NCBI GenBank assembly: GCA_008828725.1
Contig: MEHQ01002043.1
Span: 117,044 to 181,043 of the forward strand
Direction: 5' to 3'
From: Saccharina japonica
Lineage: Eukaryota; Sar; Phaeophyceae; Laminariales; Laminariaceae
DNA: 64,000 nucleotides
Made by a program: the position numbers and the translations under genes
Part shown: in pieces, positions 1 to 10,159 of the stretch
How positions within the stretch are numbered: the first letter of the stretch is position 1
Layout: each line of letters opens with the position of its first letter
The notes under the pieces: generated by a model
The model's input: only the letters and a program-made list of their open reading frames with translations
What the model was told of the DNA's origin: nothing
Databases searched by the model: none

Positions 1-137
1 TGCTTACCCACGCTATAATATGCGCTCTCGACAGTCGGTGTCATTTGAGAATAAAAACCTCCATGGGGAGAATCGAACCCTCGACATCCGGCCCTACAGG
101 CTTCGTGGCTACCAGTTAGACCACCGGGGCGACCGGC
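1..137 (-). mobile_element. tRNA-derived SINE (family SINE1), cut by window edge
   Basis: Read on the minus strand, this has a tRNA-like head starting GCCGGTCGCCCC, a pol III A-box-like stretch (TGGTCTAACTGG) and a B box (GGTTCGATTC). The start of the body then follows (GAGAGCGC, AGCGTGGGTA), as in the full copies at 9707 and 44740. The body runs off the left edge. It is not a working tRNA because the arms do not pair cleanly and the tail is the SINE body. Confidence 0.65.
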
Positions 138-224
138 ATGGTATATACATGTGACTGGCGTTAATAGCATTTCAAAATTCACACATGCTCCCATTACCTC
201 GGAGCATAATTATAGTATTCTCGA

Positions 225-500
225 GAAAAAAATACTTCAAGTACTTTGTATACTCGCAGTATTTCGGTGTCCAATACTCTCGATACTCGGAGTACTCCGA
301 GTAATTTAGATGTTTTTACTCCGAGTACCGCTTGTACTCGAGTATAAGTACTGCTCATACTCCCAGTACTCGGAGTATTTGGGCCTTCAGTACTGCTCAT
401 ACTGCTCATACTCCGAGTATTTAGGTCACCAGTACTCTAATACTCTCAGTACTCGGAGTACGAAAAATACTCGATACTCCGAGTATACTCGAATATGTGT
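225..500. repeat. Cluster of palindromic TACTCGGAGTA-type units
   Basis: Many overlapping copies of TACTCGGAGTA, TACTCCGAGTA, TACTGCTCATA and relatives sit back to back in about 275 bp. Each starts and ends with TA. The short ORFs across it (Tyr/Ser rich) are by-products of the repeat. It is the densest local example of the TA-x-TA pattern described in the findings. Confidence 0.6.
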
Positions 501-964
501 ACTGATTGCACGCCGTGCGTCAACAACTACGGACAAAGTTCTTGTACGAGTAAGTGCGTAGACTTGAGTGCATAACACGGGTCTCTCGTAGAGCACACGA
601 GTGGTATCATGCCATGACGAGTGATATCCTGTCAGGTATGCACCTGGTATCATACCTGTCTTTTCCTGGTAATGTATCACGTGTGTGTGATGTTTGTCGT
701 CTGCGATGAGAACGGGACGCAATGAAGCACTTCGGCGCGAACCTCGTGCCCCTCAAAGCTCTCGATGGACCAGGGACTTGACCCAACAAGCTCCGCGATC
801 GCTTCGTGTATACGCAGCTGGGATTAATCACGATATGTATGGGCGCTTCCACTCGCGTACAGCAGTACAGGCTCCACAGAACAACTGTACCTGGTACGTC
901 GAACGGCGTTCATGTACCTGGTATACATGCACAGAATACTATCGGTACTGCCTGTACCGGTAGT

Positions 965-1005
965 TGGGTTGGGTTGGGTCGGGTCGGGTCGGATCAGGTC
1001 GGGTA
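965..1005 (+). repeat. GGGTT/GGGTC tract
   Basis: A short degenerate tandem tract of GGGTT then GGGTC units, G-rich on the plus strand. It is telomere-like in composition but has no regular telomeric unit. Confidence 0.45.
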
Positions 1006-1206
1006 TACTGGTTCCATCACAAGGGAGCATTCTGTTGGTTTGACAACTGATTTGAAAAGCGCAACATCATATTGTGTACCAGTATTATCGTGGAAAGTGG
1101 AAACTTTAGTTTTTTTGTCCTGTTTTGCTAACATCGTCTCAATTGTTTCCCCTCGATGATGGCGTGGTGGATGACATCGCACTGCGCCTGCAAAATCCAC
1201 CCCACA

Positions 1207-1587
1207 GGTCCGGCCCGCTTTCGAGCAACTCATGAACAAGAGCGACATCGCGAGGGCACGCGCCGCGTTCGACGCTTGCGGCGGGACGGGGATAATCGCG
1301 GCCGTCTCGGCGGCAGTCGCTCTCAACCCTCCCGCCTTAATTTTCCCCGTGGCGGATTTCCTCACGCTGCAGAGCTCCGGGTGGAGCGGGGACGGCGCGC
1401 CCGCTGCCCCGCTGCGCACCTGCCGGCCGATGCCAGCGACTGCGAGCGCCCGCGACGTGTTCAATGTCGAGAAGGGAGAGGGGGTCCTGAACGGAGATCT
1501 GGTCAGCGCGGAGGTTGTCGCGGCCCCCGCAGGCTCGACGCCGCCGGCCAGCAGCCCCGCGTCGATCGAACTGGACGCGCCGATCGG
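1207..1587 (+). CDS. Orphan GC-rich exon-like island, unknown protein
   Basis: An open frame of about 127 codons begins after an acceptor-like CCCCACAG at 1206 and reads VRPAFEQLMNKSDIARA near its start. It reaches a donor-like GGTGCGTGG at about 1587; the frame stays open to 1753. Third codon positions are almost all G or C, as in the confirmed exons at 27 kb and 58 kb and unlike the AT-rich surroundings. The middle holds an acidic/hydrophobic stretch (RDVFNVEKGEGVLNGDLVS). I do not recognise the family. No partner exon with good splice sites was found nearby, and the antisense frame is also open, a common effect of high GC3. It could be an internal exon of a gene entering from the left, a captured gene fragment, or a relic. 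Confidence 0.35.
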
Positions 1588-1867
1588 AAAGGGTGCGTGG
1601 TTTCTGTGCATGGAAACGAACAGAAAGGCGGCGAAAATGTGGACGGCCGGGGTGGTAGCGGGGGGGGCACACGGGGGTAAAGGTGGCAAGCCCTTGGCGA
1701 GCGTTCAGTTTGGCGACCTCCGGAGCAAGGAGAGGCGGCGAGGAAGGTCCTGATCTCCGGAGGCGATTATTTGTCAGCGACGTCAAGAAAGTACTCAAGG
1801 CACGATGTCGGAGCGGCGGTATCGTCGCGCAGTATGATGGAGCATTAAACGAGTACCGGTGCTCTAA

Positions 1868-2140
1868 TTATAATAATAAGAAACTGGGGTACTGGCGCAG
1901 GCTAAATTGGTTGTTTTTGGGGGGGGAAATTGTGTTCCACGCTAAATTTAGTGTAACCGCTCCCAAAGTTCTTATGTTTCCTCGAATGTCTCAGGCAGAA
2001 TTTTAATAAGAAACCGGGGCTTGTTGTATTGTTTTTTTTTGTTAGGGAGAGGGTGTGTTGCACACTAAGTGTAGTATGTCCGCTCCCGAATTTCTTATAA
2101 TTTCCTCGTGTACCTCAGGCTGAGTTTCTTATGGGGCTCT
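1868..2140. mobile_element. Degenerate MITE-E copies
   Basis: Two decayed tandem copies of the family seen whole at 5421-5595: AATAAGAAAC at the ends, 'TTCCACGCTAAATT' and 'CACACTAAG' in the middle, and CTCAGGC near the right end. Confidence 0.4.
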
Positions 2141-2467
2141 TGTTTTATGACACGCCTTATCATAAGAGGGCCGGTGATGTATTCATAATATTAATAGTCT
2201 GTGAAGGCAGCACAGCTGATGTTCACTGGCAAGAGCATCGCGATACCTATATATATAGGAGTACGCGGCATATTGATTAAAAAATTGTGAAGAAACCCCG
2301 TCAGCTGTGATAATCAAGGACTTCGTCCAGTGCGCGGCATACACGACTGATTACCTGGAGCATCGTTTATCGCGGCATATAGGACTGATTATCTGGGGCA
2401 CCGTTTATGGCGCTCGGAAGTTCGGAGTTGCACCCACCTCTTTTTTGCGTCGTTATGATTAATGATA

Positions 2468-2577
2468 CGGGGGCCCATAGTAAATGCTAGTAAATAGGGC
2501 CTACGGTATACAAAAAAAAAAAAATTACCTATGTTTACCCACAATATTTGGTCCTATTTGCCATGTTCATCCGTAAC
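2468..2577. mobile_element. MITE-F copy
   Basis: Inverted ends of the form ACGGGGGACCATAG ... TTGGTCCTATTT. It carries an internal duplication (TAGTAAATGC / TAGTAAATAG) compared with copies at 17 kb. The right terminus is decayed. Confidence 0.45.
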
Positions 2578-2924
2578 AGTAAAAAACTAGGTTCAGCTGT
2601 GAGTTTTGATGGCATCGATCGGTCGATGTCGTATACTCAGCTTGCTTGCAAGCTGCGTGATGCGTGATGCTTTTTTTTGCGGTACCTATACACGTTTGAG
2701 TGCGCCGCATGGCAATAAATTCAGCGGCTTACACTTTTGGTAGACGCCACTCAAAAGCAGCTATTATAATAGTAACAGCTTTCTAGCAAAAAAAGTTAGC
2801 CGATTTACTGGATGCATGAATCGTGGTGCTCCGTGTATTACAGTACTTAATAGACGCGTGCTGCGATAGAGGAAGCACTTTTTGCCCTAATCGTTTTCTG
2901 AACGATAGGGGGCTCCTTAGCTCC

Positions 2925-3021
2925 TTAACCCTTTTCGAACTGCAGTCCCGTTTTGGGGACAAACCACTCTAATTCTAAGTAATTTGTCCCCAAAACGGGA
3001 CTCCAGTCCTATAAGGGTTAA
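2925..3021. mobile_element. TTAA-flanked MITE (piggyBac-like), type A
   Basis: Bounded by TTAA on both sides (2925-2928, 3018-3021), with inverted ends CCCTTTTCGAACTG / AGGACTGGAGTCCCG-like. The body is nearly a perfect palindrome around GTCCCGTTTTGGGGACA. TTAA target duplication plus a CCC terminus is the piggyBac signature; with only about 90 bp it cannot code. It sits in the TTAA of a MITE-G copy, the same site used at 19459. Confidence 0.6.
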
Positions 3022-3078
3022 CCCAAAATCCTCGGAATTTCGTTATGGTATTGCAATATATTGGTCATTGTGTAGTTA

Positions 3079-3394
3079 GGCTAATTCTTATGCAGTCGGA
3101 AACGTGGATCGAAAAAGCCGGTTTCCGATTGGAGACACAATCGGGCTTTTCTTATGCAGTTGAAAAAGAGCTTTTTCGATCCCAACTTTTTCGATTGAGA
3201 AATCCAATCCACGAATCCCGTCGAAAAACTCGACTCGGGAGTTTTTCGACGGGATTCGTGGATTAGATTTCTCAATCGAAAAACTTTTTGAAGCTCACCG
3301 CATCTCTCTTCACCCCTCCAAACACACAGTCACACCACCCAGCGGCAGCCTAAACACCTCTCCGATGCTGGGTTGACTGCTCTACTACTGCTGC

Positions 3395-3450
<56 letters not shown>

Positions 3451-3656
3451 GCAGCGCAGCACCTCCAAGAACCCGCGAGCAGGACACGAAGCAGTTTTCA
3501 AATCTCGTATCAACCGCTCCCAGGAAGAGCACAACAAAATGCAAAATCGATCCGATTGACGATAGGGGAGGCATACAGACACACCCCCGTCGAATTTAGA
3601 GTGGATCGGAAACCGGGTTTTTCGATCCTCTCAATCCGACGGCATAAGAATTAGCC
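3079..3656. mobile_element. PIF/Harbinger-like non-autonomous element with CTG tract
   Basis: Inverted ends GGCTAATTCTTATGC (3079) and GCATAAGAATTAGCC (to 3656) are flanked by TTA at 3076-3078 and 3657-3659. A 3-bp TTA/TAA duplication with a GG start is typical of PIF/Harbinger. Inside are a strong hairpin at about 3205-3265 (CGAATCCCGTCGAAAAACTC and its complement) and a CTG/CAG tract. No transposase is encoded. Confidence 0.6.
3386..3450 (+). repeat. CTG/CAG trinucleotide tract
   Basis: About 20 near-perfect CTG units with a few TTG interruptions. It gives poly-Leu, poly-Ala or poly-Gln ORFs by frame; none looks like a gene. It lies inside the PIF/Harbinger-like element. Confidence 0.85.
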
Positions 3657-4164
3657 TTAGGCTACGTATGGTGTTGTTAACCGGGCAGCACTTTTAATTT
3701 TTCTCCAAAACCATTTTTTTGGTGAGGTATAGAGGTCCTATACTATAATCAAGTGACTACCCTCACAAAAAAAAATGGTGCACCTCCACCGAAAAGCATG
3801 CGTCATTAATACATTAATACATAAATACGAAGTATCTCGCTCAATTTTTCGGAGTTGCCCACCTTTTTTATACACTACAGCAGTAAGATAGGCCTTTTTT
3901 TTCTTCAAACGTCAGCTGTGAGTTAGAGCGGCTTGGTCGGTCGTTACCAGCAGCTGGTCGATACTCAGCTTTGGCAAGCTGCGCGATGTTCTTGTATCTA
4001 TGCTACTATTAATAATAGTGCTACTTCGTATTGATAGCGGTTGATCATTTGTTTCTCCGTCGCATATGCCCCAGGGAGTTAAAATTTGCTACGTATGATA
4101 TAAGCATCAGTCGCCGTTAGGTTTTTTGCTCTTAAGACTATCCGATGCCCCTTGCGAACAAAGA

Positions 4165-4328
4165 TGTCAGGAGACGGTCATCAGTCAAGGGAAAACGGAA
4201 AACGGGCATCGGTCAAGGGTGTGGATCCGAGTGTTCCACACTAAAACCTACCTATTTGGCGTCGGTCGAGGATAAAAAATGAAAAATTGGCGTCAGTCAA
4301 GGGGGGGTTGAAGTGCCGTCTCCTGACA
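4165..4328. mobile_element. Small element with TGTCAGGAGACGG ends
   Basis: Perfect 13-bp inverted ends TGTCAGGAGACGG / CCGTCTCCTGACA enclose three direct repeats of (A/G)TCGGTCAAGG or GTCAGTCAAGG. It is about 164 bp and non-coding. No clear target duplication can be read. Confidence 0.5.
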
Positions 4329-4635
4329 TATTTGCTTGCGAAAAGTCTTCGTTTCCGTAATCTCCACTCCCAAGTGTCGCCAATTCATTGACGAAGTGCG
4401 ACAACGACGCCAGGCGACTTGTGCTATATACGATAGAGAGGTATCATAGCACTTTTTGACTGGATTTTTGTTTATAAACTGGCTGCGCTCCTTACCTTAA
4501 CCCAAAAATCGCCGATATTTCCTTATTTTTGTTTCCATATGTTTCCATTCTCTTTACTTATTAATAGACCATGCGATTGTTCATCAGGTACTACCGTATG
4601 TAGCACTTTTATTTTCCTCCAAAGGCAGGTGGCTT

Positions 4636-4901
4636 AGGGTCGTTCTTATCGAGCAACTTTTCCCCAAAATTTCCTATATACCTGGTATACGTTTTTTGCA
4701 AAAACAAACGGGAAAAGCAGGAAAAGCAGGAATTATTTGGAAAGTTTGGAATTTTAGTAGAGGGAAAAAATATTTGGAAGGCTTCGCATTCCAATATGTA
4801 TTTGGAAAATTATTTTTGGAAAAATATGGAAATCCTAAAAATTGCGCGAAAAACAGTATTGGAAAATTTTGGAAAAAAAGTTGCTCGATAAGAACGACCC
4901 T
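4636..4901. mobile_element. TIR element with AGGGTCGTTCTTATCGAGC ends
   Basis: About 30-bp inverted ends (AGGGTCGTTCTTATCGAGC at 4636; its complement ends at 4901). The interior is full of GGAAAA/TTTGGAA words. It is inserted in a MITE-G copy (GGCAGGTGGCTTA | TGCTATG). Flanks TTA/TTG would fit a Harbinger-type target but are not identical. Confidence 0.5.
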
Positions 4902-5371
4902 TGCTATGTATGTATTACTGTAGTATAGAGCGCCTCAAGTCATGCGCCTCAGAAAAAAGCAATGGTTGAACAACACAATGGTTGGTTACACACCTTTACC
5001 TTAAGGTAGCAAGCGTTAGGCAGAGATCTCCGTTTCCGAATCCATTCATTGCTCTCGTTCTATATGGTGGAATTGGTGTGTCGCCGACTAACTCGGCACG
5101 AACGTGTACATACAGTAAAAATATCTCGACACGGGCGTGTATGTTTATCACTGCTGTTAACTATGAATACCACGAGGTACGAGTACGATATGTATCTGTG
5201 CTCTGCGACTATATGGTCTACTGCTGTTGTTGTCTACACCTCGTTGACGTTGTCGTAGTGTCCACGTAGTATCCACCTCAACTTGCAATCGTGTTTCAAA
5301 ATTGAAACCATACTTCCATGCATCGAAAAATGCTGAAAGTCACAAACTTGGCATTCTCACGCTTGAAGTAC

Positions 5372-5372
<1 letters not shown>

Positions 5373-5423
<51 letters not shown>
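5373..5423 (+). repeat. (GTA)n microsatellite
   Basis: About 16 perfect GTA/TAG units directly abutting the left end of the MITE-E copy. Confidence 0.85.
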
Positions 5424-5595
5424 CAGGACACCTAATAAGAAACAGGAAATATGGTCCAGGCTGGATTTCTTACTTGAGAGAGGGTGCTTTCTACACTAAT
5501 TTCAAGAAAACGACTCCCGACTTTCTTACTTTCCTCTAAACCTCAGCCTGGCTTTCTTGTTAGCCTGTTTCTTATTATAGACATCCTGTACTATA
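5421..5595. mobile_element. MITE-E, complete copy
   Basis: Inverted ends GTACAGGACACCTAATAAG and CTTATTATAGACATCCTGTAC with a second inner pair (AAACAGG / CCTGTTT). It is about 175 bp and non-coding. Other copies lie at 8559-8967 and, decayed, at 1868, 16670 and 34770. Confidence 0.55.
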
Positions 5596-5970
5596 GCATT
5601 GTAAAAGGTGATGAGCCGAAACCTCGACGACATAATATATATGATGCGAAGTTTGGGGAGGACGAACGCCTCTGGAGGAGTTGGTATCTTCATACTACCT
5701 CTTGCTGCCTGCAAAGAAAGGAGGTTAATCACCACCCTGGTAGTAATTATGCTGTAATAGAGTTTTCGGTAGTGCCATGAGAGTTCGTCAACTCTCTCGT
5801 GTTTGTGCTGTGCAAAAAACGAGGTGTTTTCCCTGAAAAAATAGCCACCACAAACAGCAAGTAGTGGATGCAGAGAAAATGTTCGGTGCAGCATATATAT
5901 ATATTATAATAACTCTGTTGTCTTTAATCACCATATTAGCGCTGACTTCGCCTTCTTAAACCCAGTAGCC

Positions 5971-6259
5971 GTAAATCCGTGCCCGCGCAGGCGAACTTCT
6001 CAGACGTGCCCGCATAAAATGATGCTGTTTCTAATGAGGTAGGGTTTTGTCACGAAGCTGTAAGGCATTCGTTCCCGACGGTGAGCATATTTTGGCTTCG
6101 GCTAACGGCGGCCACCACCCCGACCCGGAACTCTAACCCTAACCCTAACCCTAACGAGAGGCATGCCTGCTTGGTGTGCCACCTGGTCCTCGTGCTTGGG
6201 AAGGCTCTATTTTCAGTGCGGGCACATCTAAGGAAGTTCGCCTGCGCGGGCAGATTTAC
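5971..6259. mobile_element. TIR element with GCCCGCGCAGGCGAACTTC ends
   Basis: About 36-bp imperfect inverted ends: GTAAATCCGTGCCCGCGCAGG at the left and its near-complement ending CAGATTTAC at 6259. It holds a short (CCCTAA)n telomere-type tract at 6131-6156. It is non-coding at about 289 bp. No target duplication is clear. Confidence 0.5.
6131..6156 (-). repeat. Interstitial telomere-like (TTAGGG)n
   Basis: Four CTAACC-type units in a row (CCCTAA on the plus strand). A shorter tract (TTAGGGTTAGGGTTAG) occurs at 8798-8813 between two MITE-E copies. Confidence 0.7.
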
Positions 6260-6388
6260 GCGAGCCCTCCTAAAGTTATTCAATAAAAAATCATGTAACA
6301 TAACGCCCCTCCCCTTGTGCCGGGAACTCACGGTCGTCAAGAATAGACTCTTTTAGAGGAGGCATGCTCGTACTACTTCTTTTCTTTT

Positions 6389-6472
6389 TTTCCATCCCAT
6401 TTATTACGAATCTTCGCCCTTCTTTCCTTCCTACCTGCTATTAATAGTCGTAGCGCAGATTCGGGGTCACAA
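6389..6472 (-). mobile_element. SINE1 3' fragment
   Basis: This matches the 3' part of the SINE1 body on the minus strand: TCCATCCCATTTATTA, TTCGCCCTTCTTT, then GTCGTA...CAGATTCGGGGTCAC. Confidence 0.55.
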
Positions 6473-6772
6473 CAAAACTGCCGTTGTATGTACGAGTAGT
6501 AAGTAGTCATCAACTACTGTAACAGATGCGGAGGATAAGTTTTCGGGAAAAATCGTAGCATGATCGTCACACATACATGTATGTCTTGTGAAGGAAGATG
6601 CCAGTCCAGTACATACAATAGTACACCATAACGTATACGCATGCATGTTATCCGAGAATCTTGCTGACTAACAGCGGTGCTCGGTGCAACATCCCGAGCC
6701 ACAGGAGGAGCCGAGGAGGGGGGGGTCTTGATTGATCCGCCCGAACTCACCACGACCGAAACTACAGTAGTA

Positions 6773-6881
6773 CGGAGGACCGTAGTAAATAGGACCAAAT
6801 ATTTATAGTAAAACTTGGTAAATATATCGTATTCTTGGTGTACCGTAGGTCCTATTTACTAGTATTTACTATGGTTTCCCG
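6773..6881. mobile_element. MITE-F copy with TA target
   Basis: Inverted ends CGGAGGACCGTAGTAAATAGG and CCTATTTACTAG...ATGGTTTCCCG, flanked by TA on both sides. It is about 109 bp. The TA duplication suggests a Tc1/mariner-type helper. Confidence 0.5.
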
Positions 6882-6911
6882 TAGTAGCCTAAGGGTTCTC
6901 TACTACAGTAC

Positions 6912-7093
6912 GTAGGGGTCCCCCAATAAGGCGGTGGTGTGCCACACCAGAGCAATATGACCGCCTTATAGAGGGAAGCCGCCTTATTCATTTCACGTTA
7001 TGAGTGCACTTCTCCAATCGCGCCAAGCGATTTTGACCGCCTTGTATTGGGATACCGCCTTACTCAGACAGACCGCCTTATTGGGGGACCCCC
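6912..7093. mobile_element. MITE-H (AATAAGGCGG family)
   Basis: Inverted ends AGGGGTCCCCCAATAAGGCGG-like and CCGCCTTATTGGGGGACCCCC. The interior repeats CCGCCTTAT several times. Other copies lie at 32807-33052, 57871-58052 and 58801-58987 with the same internal CACACCAGAGCAATATGACC. Confidence 0.6.
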
Positions 7094-7513
7094 ACTGTAC
7101 CGTGGGAAGAAAACGTGTACTATTTGGTGGAGCCCTTTTGGTAGCTGGTCAACGCTGCCACTTCCCTTGGGAGACTCTACGTCAGTACTAGGAGAGCTCC
7201 ATATAGATAGGTAGGTGCTCGCGACAATCAATCCGTGTACCTGGTACCTTCTACGTCGTTGTTCTCTTCTTCTCTCGCCTGCATCTGAACGTTTCACACA
7301 TTGCTATACGATAGAGAGAGAGAGAGGCAAGGTGATAATTTTTTGGAGAAAACATTTTTTTATGTCTGACGGGGTTCCTTAACCCCTTTGGGGGACCCCG
7401 AGATAGTAGTGGCAAAATTAATGATAATTCAGGTGTTATCGACCGTCCCTACGAACAGCGTGAGCGCCTAGAAGAGGTACAGGTACAGGTAAGGATCATG
7501 TTGCACCCAGACT

Positions 7514-8130
7514 CGTTCTACGGTAGAAGAGGTGGCACGTTTTGGCTGAAACGCTTTCTGCATGATCGGCCTCCTTAACCCAAACTCGTCAGAATTTCAT
7601 TCTTTTATTCTTGTGATGAAATAAGTTTCGTTCTATACCTGGGCCATGCACCAGCCGTATACTTGCACGTACGTGCTGTGCTGTGGGCTGTTAGAACTGC
7701 ACGTACTTTTGCACCATATTTACCCTTGCTCCCACCCGGACCTGATCCCATTTGGCACCCTGCTCCCACCCACAAGGTGCAGAAATATAATCAGCCCTCT
7801 GCAGGAGCCGCCGGAGGCCCACCTGGCACCTCGATCCCATTTGGTACCCATGTAGCCCATACATATCTACAACAACTCCTGCTACACATATAACCGTATT
7901 GAATGTACGTGCAGATTCGTTAGACTCGCACGTACGTGCAAGTTCTCCGGAGCCGCTGGGCCATGGGATTAATTGTTCATCGGGTATTCGTATCATAGCA
8001 CTATCATAGCACTATCATAGCACTATCATAGCACTATCATATTTTCCCTCCCAAATTTTTTTTTTCGGGTGAGGTGTAGTAGAACAGCTCCTCCTCAAAA
8101 GTGACCACCCTCTTCTACCCGTAGCATGCT
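7514..8130 (+). mobile_element. MITE-G copy split by a 307-bp insertion
   Basis: The MITE-G ends (CTACGGTAGAAGAGGTGGCAC at the left, CTCTTCTACCCGTAGCATGC at the right) and its internal CTCCTTAACCCAAACTCGTC are recognisable. It is interrupted at GGGCCATG, where an unrelated segment sits between 10-bp repeats. Confidence 0.5.
7649..7955. mobile_element. Insertion with 10-bp target duplication
   Basis: CTGGGCCATG is duplicated exactly at 7639-7648 and 7956-7965 around a 307-bp segment. Inverted CTTGCACGTACGTGC motifs lie just inside both ends. A 9-10 bp duplication suggests a Mutator-like helper. There is no convincing ORF. Confidence 0.5.
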
Positions 8131-8558
8131 TTCCCGCCCGTGCCGTATATAGGACTCCTTGGATTGCAACCATTCTAACATTCGGACACCAACCATTGTA
8201 TCATCATCCCCAATCAACGCAGTGGCCGTTACCACTACTACTACTACTACTACTGCTGTAACCGTCGCTTTTTCCAGTCAATAATTTATCTCTGAAGTCT
8301 CGGAAGAGGGTTAAGGAGGCACTGCTGAGGCACCAGCTACTTACCCAATAAGGCATATATATATGCCTTTTAAGGCACGCCACCTTAGAGGGGTGGTGGC
8401 TTATTATTTTCTGAGCTCCTCACATATGAGGAGAGCTCAATATGCCACTCACTATATACGTACTATTAATAGCTGTGTGTCACACGAAACATGATTGATT
8501 TCGAAGAAGTTTGTTCGTGCAGCCCGACCAACCTTTCGACAAACTATTATACAGTAGT

Positions 8559-8967
8559 ACAGGACACCTGATAAGAAACGGGAAAGCTGGCCCAGGCTGG
8601 ATTTCTTATTTGAGAACGAGGGTGCTTCCTACACTAATTCCAATATAACCACTCTCGAAATTCTTATTTTCCTTTAACCCCGAAAGAACCGGTCCCCCGT
8701 TTTTAGGGACAAAATACTTGGAATTAGTGTTGGATAACTTTTTCCAGTTCTGAATGGGTTAAAATTCACGCTGGCTTTTTTATTAGCCTGTTGCCTATTA
8801 GGGTTAGGGTTAGTAAGAAACGGGAAAGCTGGCTCAGGCTGGATTCCTTATTTGAGAGCTAGGGTGCTTTCTACACTAATTCCAAGACAACCACTCTCGA
8901 AATTATTATTTTACTCTAAAAAAACAGGCTGGCTTCCTTACTAGCCTGTCTCTTATTAGGTGTCCTG
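8559..8967. mobile_element. Two MITE-E copies with a nested TTAA MITE
   Basis: The left copy begins ACAGGACACCTGATAAG; the right one ends CTTATTAGGTGTCCTG. They are separated by (TTAGGG)2-3. A type B TTAA-flanked MITE (8674-8762, CCCCGAAAGAACCGG ... CAGTTCTGAATGGG) sits inside the left copy. Confidence 0.55.
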
Positions 8968-8997
8968 CGCTGTTTATTGAATTATATATAAAGGAGT

Positions 8998-9314
8998 TTG
9001 TGTCTATGGGACGGCGTTTCCTGGGAATGGAGGAGCCCCTAGCGGCGAGGTGCCCCTGCTGCGAAGCGACGGATGCCAACACGCGACACGCGCGCACATG
9101 CCACCGAGCAGGCGCGCAGGTAAACCAGCATCAGCCGCTGGTCCACGCGCTGTCCCGCACCTTCAAGCGGTTATCCATCCGCCATCAAGTGGAAAGCGGA
9201 GCGCCCTTCAACGCCGACAGGAACCTCCGCATGGATATAGTGATCGAGAGGGGAGGCCTCCGAGACGCTACATCGTCAGAGTACCGCAACAAGGCGATAC
9301 TCCTCGACATCACG
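8998..9314 (+). mobile_element. Retroelement (probably LINE) C-terminal coding fragment
   Basis: A GC-rich open frame of about 105 residues has a zinc-knuckle-like CPCCEATDANTRHARTC, followed by a segment with RNLRMDIVIERGG and KAILLDIT. That order (C-x2-C...H...C, then an acidic nuclease-like patch) is what I know from the C-terminal end of reverse-transcriptase polyproteins of LINE type; the exact clade is not certain. It ends at the N base at 9315, beside the start of the 2-kb inverted repeat. What looks like a neighbouring part of the same coding type lies in the opposite orientation at 11464-11790. Confidence 0.5.
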
Positions 9315-9706
9315 NCAACACACGCACCAGCACCAAATGTTATGCCCCAAGATCCTCATCTTTGGTGCTGGTGCGTGTGTTGACCAATGAAAAGCGGATT
9401 TGATTTTTTTTTTTTTCCAAATTGAATTTTTTTCTTCTTCGTTAAAACGAGCCCTTAAGGCCTTGAAGCACCTTAACCCTTTCAGAACTGAAAAAAAACT
9501 TATCCCACACTAATTCCAAGTAGTTTGTCCCCAAAAACGTGGGACCAGTTCTTAACCCCTTGAGGGGTTAATAACTGGTCCCACGTATTATCTGGGGACG
9601 AACTACTTAGAATCAATGTGAGATAAGTTTTTCAGTTCTGAATGCAGTCAGTCGTGATGTGGGGACAAAAACACTGGAAGTAGAGTCAAATGTAGGTTTA
9701 TGCATG

Positions 9707-10068
9707 TACATCGCCCCGGTAGACTATTATAATAGTGGTCAGCTTCAAAGGCTACTATTAATAGCATTGGTACCCAAGTTCGAATCCCACCCTGTGGTGA
9801 GATTTTCACTTTATTTGAAAAAATAGAAAGGAGCCAATTGCTGAGAGCGCCTTCGTAGCGTGGGTAGGCGGGATCCGACGCGAGTCGGACGAGGGAAGAA
9901 AGTGCTGAAATCTTCTCGCGATAAAAATGCAAGGCACGTACCGTAGTGGGGAGGGGGAAGAAGAGCCTACTTATTATAGTGACCCCGGATCTGAGTTACG
10001 ACTGAAGAGGGAGAGAGAAAAGAAGGGCGAAGATAATAAATGGGATGGACCAAAAAAAAAAAAAAGTG
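9707..10068 (+). mobile_element. SINE1, full-length copy
   Basis: The tRNA-like head has B box AAGTTCGAATCCC. Body landmarks follow in order: CCAATTGCTGAGAGCGCC, TCGACGCGAGTCG-like, AGAAAGTGCTGAAATC, GGCACGTACCGTAGTGGGG, GACCCCGGATCTGAGTTACG and GGGCGAAGATAATAAATG, then an A-rich tail. Its head carries TA-bounded insertions (TATTATAATA, TATTAATA) that other copies lack or replace. It is mirrored in the right arm (about 13388-13735). Confidence 0.7.
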
Positions 10069-10159
10069 GGGGGAAAAAGGGCTGAAATCTTCTCGCGATA
10101 AAAATGCAAGGCACGTACCGTACGTAGTGGGGAGGGAGAGGAGAAGAGCCTTAGTGAGG

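Larger units (their letters stand above)
2852..3806 (+). mobile_element. MITE-G copy carrying two nested insertions
   Basis: The left end ACGCGTGCTGCGATAGAGG and the right end ACCTCCACCGAAAAGCATGCGTC match the inverted ends of the complete copy at 51431-51691. It is split by a TTAA-flanked MITE (2925-3021) and by a TTA-flanked element (3079-3656), so three layers of insertion can be read. Confidence 0.55.
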
